Below, in pieces: positions 51,284 through 61,000 of a stretch of 63,351 nucleotides of DNA. Source of the stretch: Bacillus sp. HF117_J1_D (lineage in GTDB: Bacteria; Bacillota; Bacilli; Bacillales; Bacillaceae_C); contig JAABNQ010000015.1 in the NCBI GenBank assembly GCA_009928435.1, forward strand, positions 1 through 63,351, read 5' to 3'. How positions within the stretch are numbered: the first letter of the stretch is position 1; each line of letters starts with the position of its first letter. The notes below the pieces were generated by a model. The model saw nothing but the letters and a program-made list of their open reading frames with translations, had not been told where the DNA came from and did not search any database. The position numbers were made by a program, and so were the translations under genes.

Positions 51284-51445
51284 AATATGGTCTGAAATTA
51301 GGCATATACTATCCAAAGTTTGGAGAATACTGTCTGGTATTCTGAAATACTGTCCAGGATCCTAAAATACTGTCTGGTAATCCGAAATACTGTCTGGGAT
51401 TTCGAAATACTGTCCGAGATTCCAAAATACTATCCAGTATTCCGC
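51284..51445 (+). repeat. Intergenic array of 20-bp tandem repeats (set 1)
   Basis: Six head-to-tail units of exactly 20 bases start at 51326, 51346, 51366, 51386, 51406 and 51426. The pattern is AATACTGTCYRGNATYCYRA. Two weaker units with 21-base steps precede them (51284, 51305). Units share the first eight bases almost perfectly and vary in the rest. There are no spacers of constant length, so it is not a CRISPR array. Confidence 0.8.
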
Positions 51446-51610
51446 AGCAAAAAGGAATAGAAAAAAGTCATTTTCGATGATTTATATAACTTTTGGTTCC
51501 CAACTTATTCAGCAAATAGTATAATTGTTTTCATCATCTATGTTTCACTTTATTCAGCAGAAGTCTGCATATTTATAAGTGGTGAGATGAATGCCTATTG
51601 GTTTAAACCC

Positions 51611-51729
51611 AGGCTGCATAAAGTGAAAGCCTCCGGCGGCTGCCACAGATTTTCAGAGGAATTGCATCGAGCTTAAGCTCGATACAATCTGGGCGCAAAT
51701 ACGCCAAGGCGCATTTGAAATAAAAGGAG
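51611..51729 (+). ncRNA. Multi-hairpin leader element before the diguanylate cyclase gene
   Basis: Nested complements are visible: AGGCT/AGCCT (51611-51632); CAGATT/AATCTG (51646, 51691) enclosing the perfect palindrome ATCGAGCTTAAGCTCGAT (51666-51683); and CAAATACGCC/GGCGCATTTG (51696-51717). GGAG at 51726-51729 follows, and CCTCC occurs both upstream (51630-51634) and just after it, so the binding site could be masked. It may be a regulatory RNA or a mobile intergenic repeat; I recall similar blocks in other Bacillaceae. Confidence 0.45.
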
Positions 51730-51740
51730 TCCAGCCTCCA

Positions 51741-53225
51741 ATGAATAAAAACTTTAGACTGCATCTAACATTGATTATGATGGCGTTCTCCATCTTCATA
51801 TCATTAGTAGTTGCTTTAATCAACCAGGAAAAGATTAGAAATAAACTGTTTCAGGAACATGAACTGAAGCTTAGTTTGATAGAAGATAATATACTGAGCT
51901 CGTTACATTCCATTGACAAGGCTTATATGCTTTTTGACAAGGATATGGCTGAGATGATGGAAGATTATTCGAAAGAATTGATTTCACTATATAAAAAAAA
52001 TCCAGACTTTGAGAAATGGGATTTTAAGAAACTGAACGAAAAATATAAAATGGATGTGTATATCCTTAACGACCAGAATGTTGTGACATACAGCAGTGTA
52101 CATGATGATATCGGAATTGATTTCGGCGCATGCTGCGTCAATTTTTCTAATTTGTTGGACCAGCGAAGGAATGAGGGGAAATTCTCTCATGATGGAATGG
52201 ATATATCTATGCATAGCGGTGAAATAAAGAAGTTTAGCTATATTCCTACTCCAGATAAAAAATATATCATTGAGTTGGGTGTTTCATTGGAAAATGGGGA
52301 GATCTTTAAACATTTCAACTTTTTAGCGGTTGAAAAAGAACTGGGCGAACGGTTTTCTATGGTTGAATCCATCAAGGTTTATAATAGTGGAGGATTCATT
52401 CTGGGCAGCGCTAAAAAGGAAGAAGACGATCTGAGAAACTCGCAAGATAAGTGGGAGACTTTCCGCAAAGCTTTGAAATCCGGAAAAGTTAAAGAGACGG
52501 AGCAGGAGATAGATGGGAAGAAGATTACCTATCATTATGTTCCGTACAAAGCTGAAGAGCGAAGAGGCTATTCTACAAGCCGAGTTGTGGAAATTGCCTA
52601 TAACAAGGATGAGTTGAATAAGGCGCTCAATCAAAGTCTCAAGGAATTAATCATTCAGCTCTCTGTCATTTTCATCGCAGCTATCGTCATTTCATGGATG
52701 ATCGCGCGGCGAGTGGCACGGCCGATGTATCTCGCTTTTCATGATCTATTGACAGGGTTGAACAACAGGGCAGCTTTTGAGGAATGGGTTAAAGAATACT
52801 TGGATAAAAAGAAAAGCAACCTTGCATTAATGATGATTGACCTTGATAACTTTAAAATGGTGAACGACAGCCTCGGTCATACCAAAGGGGACGAAATACT
52901 CAAAGCGGCAGCACAAGAAATCCTGATCAGTGCAGGAACAGATCATCATGCTGCCAGATTGGGTGGGGATGAATTTGCCGTGATTTTCCAGGACATCGGA
53001 GAAGCCGAATTGAAAGAGGCTGCTTCCATGCTTATTAAACGAATGCAGCGCCGCTTTCAGGAAATCAATGAAAAGAATCCAATTGATATTTCCATCAGTG
53101 TCGGCATTGCCATGGCAAGTGATGGAGATGATGTTGACAGCCTGTATAATAAAGCGGACCGTGCGCTCTATGAATCAAAGAAAAAAGGAAAAAATCAATT
53201 TAATATTTATCAGATGAGCAGTTGA
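51741..53225 (+). CDS. Membrane-bound diguanylate cyclase (GGDEF)
   Basis: A 494-residue protein: helix (about 8-28), extracytoplasmic sensor of about 270 residues of Cache-like size (MDVYILNDQNVVTYSSVHDD), second helix (303-322), short linker, and GGDEF domain (332-490). The active loop is RLGGDEF (408-412 for GGDEF), after MIDLDNFKMVND and DLLTGLNNR. It makes cyclic di-GMP from two GTP. The inhibitory I-site (RxxD five residues before GGDEF) is absent: those positions read GTDH. No EAL domain follows. The binding site AAAAGGAG lies 11 bases before the ATG, a little far. Confidence 0.92.
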   Translation: MNKNFRLHLTLIMMAFSIFISLVVALINQEKIRNKLFQEHELKLSLIEDNILSSLHSIDKAYMLFDKDMAEMMEDYSKELISLYKKNPDFEKWDFKKLNEKYKMDVYILNDQNVVTYSSVHDDIGIDFGACCVNFSNLLDQRRNEGKFSHDGMDISMHSGEIKKFSYIPTPDKKYIIELGVSLENGEIFKHFNFLAVEKELGERFSMVESIKVYNSGGFILGSAKKEEDDLRNSQDKWETFRKALKSGKVKETEQEIDGKKITYHYVPYKAEERRGYSTSRVVEIAYNKDELNKALNQSLKELIIQLSVIFIAAIVISWMIARRVARPMYLAFHDLLTGLNNRAAFEEWVKEYLDKKKSNLALMMIDLDNFKMVNDSLGHTKGDEILKAAAQEILISAGTDHHAARLGGDEFAVIFQDIGEAELKEAASMLIKRMQRRFQEINEKNPIDISISVGIAMASDGDDVDSLYNKADRALYESKKKGKNQFNIYQMSS

Positions 53226-53587
53226 GGCTTTGAAGCTTTTAACTTAAAATTGAAAAAATGATGCTGAATGTTGAACGAAAGATTTGTGGTTTATTCTGGA
53301 TCTAGTATACAACAGTATTTCTAGACTTCGAAGAGTATGTTCATATTCCGGACAGCCTTCCCATATAGGGTAGCAGTTATTATTTTTGTAGGCTTTTAGA
53401 AAAAGGCTGTCGAGAGTTTTCTCGACAGCCTGAAGTATCCAGCGGAAGAATTGAAGCTTGGGAAGGTCTTCATGGCGAGGTTTTGCCGAATAAACCTGAA
53501 TCTACCAGCCTCAAAATTCGTCTTGTACGCTTCGCGGGCCAAGCTATTTTCGCTAGGTTAACGTTGCGAAGGCACATCGTTATCGCT
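53226..53587. other. Intergenic region holding the lepB terminator
   Basis: AGGCTGTCGAGA and TCTCGACAGCCT at 53404-53431 form a perfect hairpin. No gene is supported; a short open stretch before 53588 lacks a start. Confidence 0.4.
53396..53431 (-). terminator. Perfect 12-bp terminator of the signal peptidase gene
   Basis: AGGCTGTCGAGA pairs exactly with TCTCGACAGCCT around 4 bases. On the minus strand TTTTTCT follows. It lies about 155 bases beyond the lepB stop, and no other minus-strand gene intervenes. Confidence 0.75.
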
Positions 53588-54154
53588 CTATTTCGTTAAT
53601 CGGATGTTTTTCAAAGGGAACAAGACGAACTTGCTTTTTCCGATAATCCTGTCCCTCTCAATGAAGCCGAGAGAAAAGCCGAGCCTGCTCCGGCTGTCAA
53701 TACTGTTGAAGCGGTTGTCCCCCATGACAAAAAAATTGTGGTCGGGAACGATGATCGGCCCAAAGTCCTCTGTTAGATTTTTCCCTTGTTCTTGCGCGAC
53801 TTTCAAATTCTCCTTGAGATAGGGCTCTTTTATGAGCTTTTCATTTATAAATAGCTTGTCATCTTTCATCTCAATCGTGTCACCAGGCAGCCCGATGATT
53901 CTTTTTACATAATTTGTTTTTGGATCTTCCCCTTTGATGATAACAATTTCTCCTCTGTTTACCTCTCCCATCCAGGAAATCGTCTTACTGACAATGATTC
54001 TTTCATGATCATGGAGTGTCGGCTCCATTGACGCGCCATCCACAATCATGGGGGAAAAGAGGAAAGATCTGATGGCAATCACCAACCCTAATGCAAGAAG
54101 GAGTGGGGGAATCCAACTGACGATACTTTTTGTAGTGCGTTTATGACTATTCAT
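53588..54154 (-). CDS. lepB: Signal peptidase I (type I, SipS-like)
   Basis: A 188-residue Gram-positive type I signal peptidase with one N-terminal membrane anchor (about 13-32). Catalytic Ser is in DGASMEPTLH and catalytic Lys in NYVKRIIGLPGD. The box E motif MGDNRFNSIDSR is present. It removes signal peptides from secreted proteins on the outer face of the membrane. AAGGAAC precedes the ATG closely. Bacillaceae often have several such paralogs (SipS, SipT, SipV), so I use the general name. It is divergent from mscL. Confidence 0.94.
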   Translation of the reverse strand: MNSHKRTTKSIVSWIPPLLLALGLVIAIRSFLFSPMIVDGASMEPTLHDHERIIVSKTISWMGEVNRGEIVIIKGEDPKTNYVKRIIGLPGDTIEMKDDKLFINEKLIKEPYLKENLKVAQEQGKNLTEDFGPIIVPDHNFFVMGDNRFNSIDSRSRLGFSLGFIERDRIIGKSKFVLFPLKNIRLTK

Positions 54155-54303
54155 GTTCCTTCTTCTCCATTCTCTCTTTATATTATTATTTTCTCTAAAA
54201 GCTGCCTCTCTTGCAACAGATAGCCGGAGTATATTTTTTCTTGTGAAATTTCAATTCTTATGTAAAATATGAAAGAGACATATTTTTTGAAAGGTTGATG
54301 GGG

Positions 54304-54696
54304 ATGTGGGAAGAGTTTAAGAAATTTGCAAGTCAGGGCAATATATTGGACTTGGCTGTAGCTGTTGTGATTGGGGGAGCCTTCGGGAAAATTGTGTCCT
54401 CATTGGTTGAGAATATTATCATGCCCTTAGTCGGGGTTCTTCTTGGCGGGTATAGTTTTGAAAAACTGTCCATAACAATTGGGGATTCTGTGATTAAATA
54501 TGGCATATTTATTCAAAGTATTGTCGATTTCTTTATCATTGCAGCTTCCATTTTCCTGTTTATCAAGCTTCTAGTTAAACTAAAAATCCAGAAAGAAGAA
54601 GAAGAGCCGGAACCGGAAGTGGAGCCGGATATTGAACTATTAACTGAAATTAGGGATCTCCTAAAAGAACAAAAAAGAATAGGAGAAACCGAATAA
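54304..54696 (+). CDS. mscL: Large-conductance mechanosensitive channel MscL
   Basis: A 130-residue protein, near the usual length. FKKFASQGNILDLAVAVVIGGAFGKIV is the pore-lining first helix, followed by SLVENIIMPLVGVLLGG, a second helix (about 70-92), and a Glu-rich C-terminal coil. It opens under membrane tension to release solutes on osmotic downshift. I start it at MWEEFK as in other MscL proteins, with AAAGG 9 bases upstream; the TTG-ATG pair three codons earlier abuts that site. Confidence 0.95.
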   Translation: MWEEFKKFASQGNILDLAVAVVIGGAFGKIVSSLVENIIMPLVGVLLGGYSFEKLSITIGDSVIKYGIFIQSIVDFFIIAASIFLFIKLLVKLKIQKEEEEPEPEVEPDIELLTEIRDLLKEQKRIGETE

Positions 54697-54698
54697 TA

Positions 54699-54737
54699 AA
54701 AACACCCGCGCGGATTACATTTTCGCGTGGGTGTTTT
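54699..54737 (+). terminator. Terminator of mscL
   Basis: AAAACACCCGCGCG and CGCGTGGGTGTTTT pair over 14 positions (one G-T pair), directly after the stop codon. Confidence 0.88.
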
Positions 54738-54804
54738 ACGTGTCCAGAGGGCTGGATAATAAAGAAGCCGCACTGAACAGGGTTCTTTAAGCTTTCCTAA
54801 ATTA

Positions 54805-55335
54805 CTACGCTTGTGAAGCTTGAACTTCCATGCTGATTTTTACCTCATCACTAACAAGCACTCCACCAGTTTCCAATGGAGCATTCCATGTTAGGCCATA
54901 ATCGCTTCTTTTGATTGTTCCTGTAATGCTGAAACCGGCTTTTTGTGCACCGCTCATAGGATCTTTCACTACACCGCCTGAACCCACGATGAATGTTTCA
55001 GATTTTGTCACGCCATGCAAGGAAACATCTCCTGTAATTGCATACTCGTCACCTTGTTTTTTAATGTCGGTTGAAGTGAAAGTAAGTTTTGGAAATTTCT
55101 CTACTTCAAAAAAGTCGGCGGAACGGAGATGGTTGTCGCGATCCTCATTGGCAGTGTCGATGCTTGCAACGTCAATAGTAAATTGAATTTTTGCAGTTGT
55201 TAGATCTGTAGGATCTGCCTCGATTTCAGCATCGAAATCCCTGAATCCTCCCTTCACTCTTGAAATCATCATGTGTCGGATTGAAAATTCAACTGCACTG
55301 TGTGCTTTGTCAAGTGTCCATGTAGAGTTGGCCAT
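54805..55335 (-). CDS. YceI-family lipocalin-like protein
   Basis: A 176-residue protein, all beta, with the family start WTLDKAHSAVEFSIRHMMISRVKGGF, the middle DVASIDTANEDRDNHLRSADFFEVEKFP, and an end YGLTWNAPLETGGVLVSDEVKI. YceI proteins bind polyisoprenoid-like lipids in a barrel. There is no signal peptide, so this copy is cytoplasmic, as in other Bacilli. GGGAGGAATATTTATA precedes the ATG. It is a single gene convergent with mscL. Confidence 0.92.
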   Translation of the reverse strand: MANSTWTLDKAHSAVEFSIRHMMISRVKGGFRDFDAEIEADPTDLTTAKIQFTIDVASIDTANEDRDNHLRSADFFEVEKFPKLTFTSTDIKKQGDEYAITGDVSLHGVTKSETFIVGSGGVVKDPMSGAQKAGFSITGTIKRSDYGLTWNAPLETGGVLVSDEVKISMEVQASQA

Positions 55336-55486
55336 TATAAATATTCCTCCCTATAAGTTACTTTTTGTAAGTTTATAAATTTATTATAGTTAGTATTCCT
55401 TTGTTTGTAAAGAGTCTTTTTGACAATGAGCGTTATTCAACTGATAATCACATTAATGAATATTTTGCCAAAGGAGTGGTCGGTTT

Positions 55487-56779
55487 ATGCGTATGGTGGA
55501 TATTATTGAAAAAAAAAGGGAAGGATTGGCGCTCGCACCCAGGGAAATTCGCTTTGTAATTGACGGCTATAGTAAGGATGAAATCCCGGATTATCAGATG
55601 TCTGCTTTTTTGATGGCTGTTTATTTTCAAGGGATGACAGCGGAAGAGACAGCAGAGTTGACGATGGCGATGGCGGAATCGGGAGAGCAAATTGATTTAT
55701 CCAAAATCGACGGGATTAAAGTCGACAAACATTCTACAGGTGGAGTGGGAGATACAACCACTTTGATTTTAGCTCCGCTTGTGGCTGCGGTCGGGGTTCC
55801 AGTAGCCAAAATGTCCGGGAGGGGACTCGGCCACACAGGAGGAACTATTGATAAACTTGAGGCTGTTCCAGGATTCCATGTGGAAGTGTCAGAGGAACAA
55901 TTCATTAAATTGGTGAATAAAAATAAACTAGCTGTCGTTGGCCAATCAGGGAATCTGGCACCGGCAGATAAAAAGATTTACAGTCTTCGTGATGTAACGG
56001 CAACTGTCAATTCAATCCCTCTCATTGCAAGCTCCATCATGAGTAAGAAAATTGCAGCTGGTGCGGATGCAATTGTTTTGGATGTAAAAGTAGGCTCTGG
56101 AGCTTTTATGAAAAAGATGGAGGATGCCCAGGCCCTCGCTTCAACAATGGTTGAAATTGGAGAGAAGGTTGGAAGGAAGACAGCCGCTGTGATTTCCGAT
56201 ATGAATCAACCGCTTGGATTTGCAGTCGGAAATGCATTAGAAGTGAAAGAAGCGATTGATACTTTGAAAGGAAGGGGCCCTGCTGATTTGCATGAGCTTT
56301 GTCTTGTTCTTGGTAGCAAGATGGTTGTACTTGCAGGAAAAGCGCAAACAGAAACTGAGGCGCATGCCATGCTTGAAGAAGTGATCGAAAACGGTAAAGC
56401 AGTGGAGGCTTTCAAAGCCTTTTTAGCGGCGCAGGGTGGAGATGCTTCAGTGGTCGATCATCCGGAGAAGCTTCCTAATGCCAAGTATAAGATTCCGATT
56501 TTGTCTGAGAAGGCGGGTTTCGTGAAAGGCATTGCAGCTGATGAAATCGGCACAGCCGCTATGCTGCTTGGTGCGGGGCGTGCTACGAAGGATTCGGTGA
56601 TCGATTTGAGTGTTGGTGTTGTTTTACATAAAAAAATGGGGGATAAAGTGAGAAAGGATGAACCGATAGCGACTATCCATAGTAACATAGAAGCTGTAGA
56701 GATACCGAAAAAGAGGATTTTACAGGCGTATACGCTTTCAGGTGAACGTGCTTCTGCGTTGTCACTTATAAAAGGATGA
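55487..56779 (+). CDS. pdp: Pyrimidine-nucleoside phosphorylase
   Basis: A 430-residue protein of full length for this family (about 433). The phosphate/substrate loop [13 protein letters not shown], the family signature [20 protein letters not shown] and [12 protein letters not shown] are all intact. It splits uridine, deoxyuridine and thymidine with phosphate to base and (deoxy)ribose-1-phosphate. AAAGGAG precedes the ATG at MRMVDI. In B. subtilis pdp follows drm and pupG; here it stands alone, an arrangement worth noting. Confidence 0.95.
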   Translation: MRMVDIIEKKREGLALAPREIRFVIDGYSKDEIPDYQMSAFLMAVYFQGMTAEETAELTMAMAESGEQIDLSKIDGIKVDKHSTGGVGDTTTLILAPLVAAVGVPVAKMSGRGLGHTGGTIDKLEAVPGFHVEVSEEQFIKLVNKNKLAVVGQSGNLAPADKKIYSLRDVTATVNSIPLIASSIMSKKIAAGADAIVLDVKVGSGAFMKKMEDAQALASTMVEIGEKVGRKTAAVISDMNQPLGFAVGNALEVKEAIDTLKGRGPADLHELCLVLGSKMVVLAGKAQTETEAHAMLEEVIENGKAVEAFKAFLAAQGGDASVVDHPEKLPNAKYKIPILSEKAGFVKGIAADEIGTAAMLLGAGRATKDSVIDLSVGVVLHKKMGDKVRKDEPIATIHSNIEAVEIPKKRILQAYTLSGERASALSLIKG

Positions 56780-56857
56780 AAATCTTTTGAAATGAAAGAC
56801 GTTCATGATATGATAGATGATAGAGATTCTCAATTAAAATTTGGGGGTAATGTATAA

Positions 56858-57412
56858 GTGCTTGCAACAAACTCGATTGCAGATATTATTCGTAATAGAA
56901 CGAGTGTAAAAACAGGTTTTGTTGATAAAGAGGTAAGCCAAGAGCTCGTTTTATCTTTATTGGAGGATGCTGTTTGGGCGCCCAATCACAAAAATCGGGA
57001 ACCGTGGCGGTTCATTTTCGTTTCTGGAAACCGGAAGGAAGCTTTTGTCGATGCGGTCTTGGAATGTCAAGAGCCTACAAAGCATGCTGCAACAAAAAGG
57101 AAATTCGAAGAAGTGCCTGCCATTTTAATCGCGGTGATGAATGATGACCCGCGTCAAAAAATTTGGGAAGAAGATTTTGCGGCAACAAGCTGTCTATTGC
57201 AGAACTTTCAGCTTCTTGCTTGGGAAAAAGAATTAGGGGTCTGCTGGAAAACGCCCGCGCACATCCATGACCCAAAATTTCGTTCGGCTATCGGGGTAGA
57301 AAAGGGTGAAAAAATCGTCGGTGTTCTGCATCTTGGATACTTTGACGAAGAAATCGTCGGGCGCAGAAAACGGGAAAGAACCAATCCTGTTGAAAAGATG
57401 ACAACATTTTAA
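56858..57412 (+). CDS. Nitroreductase-family FMN oxidoreductase
   Basis: A 184-residue short nitroreductase. The flavin-binding RNRTSVKTGFVDKEV at the start, APNHKNREPWRFIFVSG, and the C-terminal GVLHLGYFDEEIVGRRKRER match YdjA-like members. Such enzymes reduce nitro groups or quinones with NAD(P)H; the physiological substrate is unknown. GTG start after GGGGGTAATGTATAA. It is a single gene with its own terminator, 78 bases after pdp. Confidence 0.88.
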   Translation: MLATNSIADIIRNRTSVKTGFVDKEVSQELVLSLLEDAVWAPNHKNREPWRFIFVSGNRKEAFVDAVLECQEPTKHAATKRKFEEVPAILIAVMNDDPRQKIWEEDFAATSCLLQNFQLLAWEKELGVCWKTPAHIHDPKFRSAIGVEKGEKIVGVLHLGYFDEEIVGRRKRERTNPVEKMTTF

Positions 57413-57424
57413 TGAATAACAATT

Positions 57425-57450
57425 CCTGCCTGATGTCCGGGCAGGTTTTT
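57425..57450 (+). terminator. Terminator of the nitroreductase gene
   Basis: CCTGCC and GGCAGG form the stem around TGATGTCCG, followed by a TTTTTATTTTTT run, 13 bases after the stop. Confidence 0.8.
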
Positions 57451-57509
57451 ATTTTTTTAATAATTACTACTGGAGCAGCATAACATCTATTGTTCTATCA
57501 CTTTCTTGA

Positions 57510-57554
57510 TTGACACGCAGCTCCTTTTTCCATATAGTTGATGATATCAACTAT
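57510..57554 (+). promoter_or_regulatory. Sigma-A promoter overlapped by a perfect MarR palindrome
   Basis: TTGACA (57510-57515) and TATAGT (57533-57538) have a 17-base spacer. The 9-base arms ATAGTTGAT (57534-57542) and ATCAACTAT (57546-57554) are exact complements around GAT and cover the -10 box. The MarR encoded next would block this promoter when bound. Confidence 0.8.
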
Positions 57555-57571
57555 TGAAGGGGATAACTAAT

Positions 57572-58021
57572 TTGGACAATAATCAATTTATCTTCGAACG
57601 TTTCATGAGTATGATGCTGCATGGGAGAAAAGGAATATCGACCCTTGTATCGGAACAGCTTTTACAGGAGTTGTCGTTTGAGCAGTTCACACTCATTCGC
57701 ATGGTTTATATAAATGGACCAATCCGTGCTTCTGAATTGGCTGACCTGCTTTTTGTACATAGAAGTGCCATCACAGTACGAGTTAATAAGCTTGTGAAAA
57801 AAGGTTTACTGGAGCGAGAAAGGGATGAAGAGGACCGTAGGAATGTTTATTTGAGGCTCTCTGAAAAGGGAGAGAAATCTTATCAGGTCCTTGAAAGTAA
57901 AATCAGCGAGTTTATTGAAGCAATTATTCGCGATATTTCAAAGGACGAGATGGAGAATTTCGTGAGGGTTTTTGAGAAAATTGTCGCCTATATTGAGAGA
58001 TACGAAGGAGAAAGATCATGA
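57572..58021 (+). CDS. MarR-family repressor (YdgG type)
   Basis: A 149-residue winged-HTH regulator: RASELADLLFVHRSAITVRVNKLVKKGLLERERDEEDRRNVYLRLSEKG carries the recognition helix and wing, which has the D-x-R of MarR proteins. I use the TTG start because AAGGGGATAACTAAT precedes it. It overlaps the MMPL gene by four bases (ATGA). The pair matches B. subtilis ydgG-ydgH in order and type. It probably represses its own operon; the inducer is unknown. Confidence 0.88.
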   Translation: MDNNQFIFERFMSMMLHGRKGISTLVSEQLLQELSFEQFTLIRMVYINGPIRASELADLLFVHRSAITVRVNKLVKKGLLERERDEEDRRNVYLRLSEKGEKSYQVLESKISEFIEAIIRDISKDEMENFVRVFEKIVAYIERYEGERS

Positions 58022-61000
58022 GAAGCATTTTACGTTTCAGATGGCTGTTTTTAGTCTTATGGATTATTGCTGCTATTGTTTTGGTCATAAACTCGCCTGA
58101 CATGAATCAGCTTGTCAGGAATAAGGGACAATTGACGATCGCAGATGGATATCCTTCTTCAGTTGCATCCGATATCATTGACAAACACTCAACGAAGGAA
58201 AAAGGGACAGAGGCGTTTATTATTGTATTTCATGACGATAAAAAACTGTCCAAGTCACAGCTTAAAAATATCCATGCAACGATGAAGAATTTGGAGAAGA
58301 AAAAGTCCGTGCTGGGTATTGAGGAAATTACGACTCACTTTGATGATAAGGAGCTGGAAAATCAGCTTGTCTCAAAAGATGGGCATACAGTGATTGCGTT
58401 AGCCGATGTTCAGATGGCTGGCAAGGAAGTGAAAGATGTCCGTGACCCGTTGGAAAAGGAAATGAAAACAGAAAATGTTGACACATACATGACGGGGAAT
58501 TCGCTGATCAATGAAGATGTGATTATTAGTTCTGAAAAAGGCTTGAAAAAAACAGAAGTGATCACAGTTATTTTTATCATGGTTGTTTTACTTCTTGTCT
58601 TTAGGTCAGCGGTGGCTCCATTCGTTCCATTGTTGACTGTTGGAATGACGTACTTAGTCAGTTCAACAATCGTAGCATTTTTGATTGATGGTGTTGATTT
58701 TCCAGTTTCCAATTTTACGCAAACATTTATGGTGGCTGTCCTTTTCGGTGTTGGAACAGATTACTGCATTTTACTGCTAAGCCGGTATAAAGAAGAATTG
58801 TTGACAGGTCAGGATATCCCTTCAGCCATTGTCGCGACTTATCAAACGGCAGGAAAAACGGTGATTTACAGTGCAGTTGCTGTAATGATCGGTTTTGCTT
58901 CGATCGGCTTTGCCACATTTAAGCTCTATCAATCGGCGGTCGGAGTTGCAGTCGGTGTTTTTGTGCTGATTCTCGCATTGTTTACGATTGTTCCATTTTT
59001 TATGATGACATTGAAAACAGCACTGTTTTGGCCGATAAAGAAAGACATTTCTCATAAAGAGAGCAGACTTTGGGGGTGGATGGGCAAGCTTGCGATTACT
59101 CGTCCTTTGATTGCTTTAGGGATTGTCGCGATTTTCACTGTACCTCTTTTAGTCAGTTATGACGGTGAATTATCTTTTAACTCGCTAGATGAAATCGGCG
59201 ATGAATATGAATCGGTCGAGGGGTTCAATATTGTAGCTGATAGCTTTGGTCCTGGAGAAGTCATGCCGGTAGAGGTTGTAATCGAAAATGACGATTCAAT
59301 GAAGTCGAAAGAGTATTTGACACTGATTGAGTCCATCGGAAATGATCTTGAGAAATTGGATCACGTGGAAAAGATCCGCAGTGTCATGCGCCCGACTGGG
59401 GACAAAATCGAAGAGATTTATGTGAAAAAACAAGTGGATGAACTCGGTAAGGGAATCGGCGAGGGAACGGAAGGTATTTCAAAGATCAAGGACGGACTGA
59501 ATGATGCGGCTTCCTCCATCAAAGATTCCAAGCCTGAAATGGATAAAGCAACTGTGGGCATTAGTGATTTGACAGCTGGAACAAAAGAATTGCAATCAGG
59601 CGTCGGTCAATTACAAACTGCATTAAGTGAAATTGAAAATGGAATACAACAAGGAACAGCCGGTGCTGGCGAACTGAAAAAAGGGGTAGCCCAGGCAAGC
59701 AACCAAGCTTCAGAGCTTCAGTCGGGAACCCAAGAATTGCTAAACGGTTATAAGGAAGCGCAGACTGGATTGGAACAGTTAATCACGGAATATGGGAAAG
59801 TACCTGGAGGTCTGGAGGAAGCCCAGCAGCAGTTAATGGGGCTTGGAGAGCCGCTTGGCCACCTGGTCCAAAACCATCCTGAGATTGCAGGCGATCCGAA
59901 TTTTGCAGATATCCAGTCGCGAATCGAGGAGACAACAAAACAAGTAGCCGTTGCAGGAGGAACTGTTACAGCGTTAAATGGCGAATTGAGCAAGGTTCAA
60001 TCTGGTTTGACAACAGCTAATGGGCATCTGTCTGAGGTTGTTGAAGGTTTGGGTCAATTTTCGTCGGGACTGAAAGAAGTGGAAAATGGTTTAGGAGAAT
60101 TGGAATCAGGTTTAGGGCAAGCGGCATCAGGCCAGCATCAGGTCGTTGAAAAAGTTCCTGGTATTGCAGCTGGAATGGGGGAAATTGCAAGCGGACAGGA
60201 AAAGCTTCAGTCAGGCTTCGGCCAGATGGGCAGTCAGCTTGATCAATTGGGCGACGGCTTATCTGAGAGCAGCGACGGTCTTGACAAAATAGAAGATGGT
60301 TTTGGGAAAGCGAAAAAACATCTGGACGGCATAGCGGAAGATACTGATTTGCAGCAATCAGGTATTTATATTCCGGATGAATTGTTGACAGATAAGGATT
60401 TTCAAAGAGTGTATGAAATTTACATGTCTGCTGATGGAAAAATGACCACAATGGATATCGTGCTTGATTCCAATCCATATGAGAAAAAATCAATGGACAT
60501 GATTGCAAGCATTGAAGATACGATAGCCAAAGCAACGAAAGATACAAAGCTTGAGCAGGCTAACGTCGGAGTTGGCGGCGTCACAAGCATGAACCGTGAC
60601 TTGGAGTCGATGTCCGATTCAGATTATACGAAAACAGTTACTTTCATGATGGTTGGAATCGTCCTGATTTTGGTTATTTTATTGCGATCACTTGTAATGC
60701 CAGTTTATATTATTGCGTCACTTCTTTTAACCTATTACTCTTCCATCGCTCTAACTGAAGTGATTTTTGTCAATATACTTGGATATTCAGGAATCAACTG
60801 GGCTACACCGTTTTTCGGGTTTGTTATCTTGATTGCCCTTGGTGTCGACTACTCTATTTTCCTGATGGATCGCTTTTCAGAGTATAAGGAGTTGGATGTG
60901 AAAACAGGCATCATCCTCGCGATGAAAAACATGGGCACTGTCATTATAAGTGCTGCTGTTATATTGGCAGGAACCTTTGCGGCTATGCTGCCTTCGGGCG

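Noticed and set aside
51284-51445. CRISPR array
   Set aside because: The units are head-to-tail 20-bp repeats without spacers, and no cas gene lies in the window.
51611-51729. Cyclic-di-GMP (GEMM-I) riboswitch before the GGDEF gene
   Set aside because: The conserved GEMM core and tetraloop-receptor arrangement are not present; only the phrase GCGCAAAT...GCC is vaguely similar.
60017-60547. A 176-codon minus-strand frame inside the MMPL gene
   Set aside because: It mirrors the repetitive coiled region of the transporter; codon pattern and motifs belong to the plus strand.
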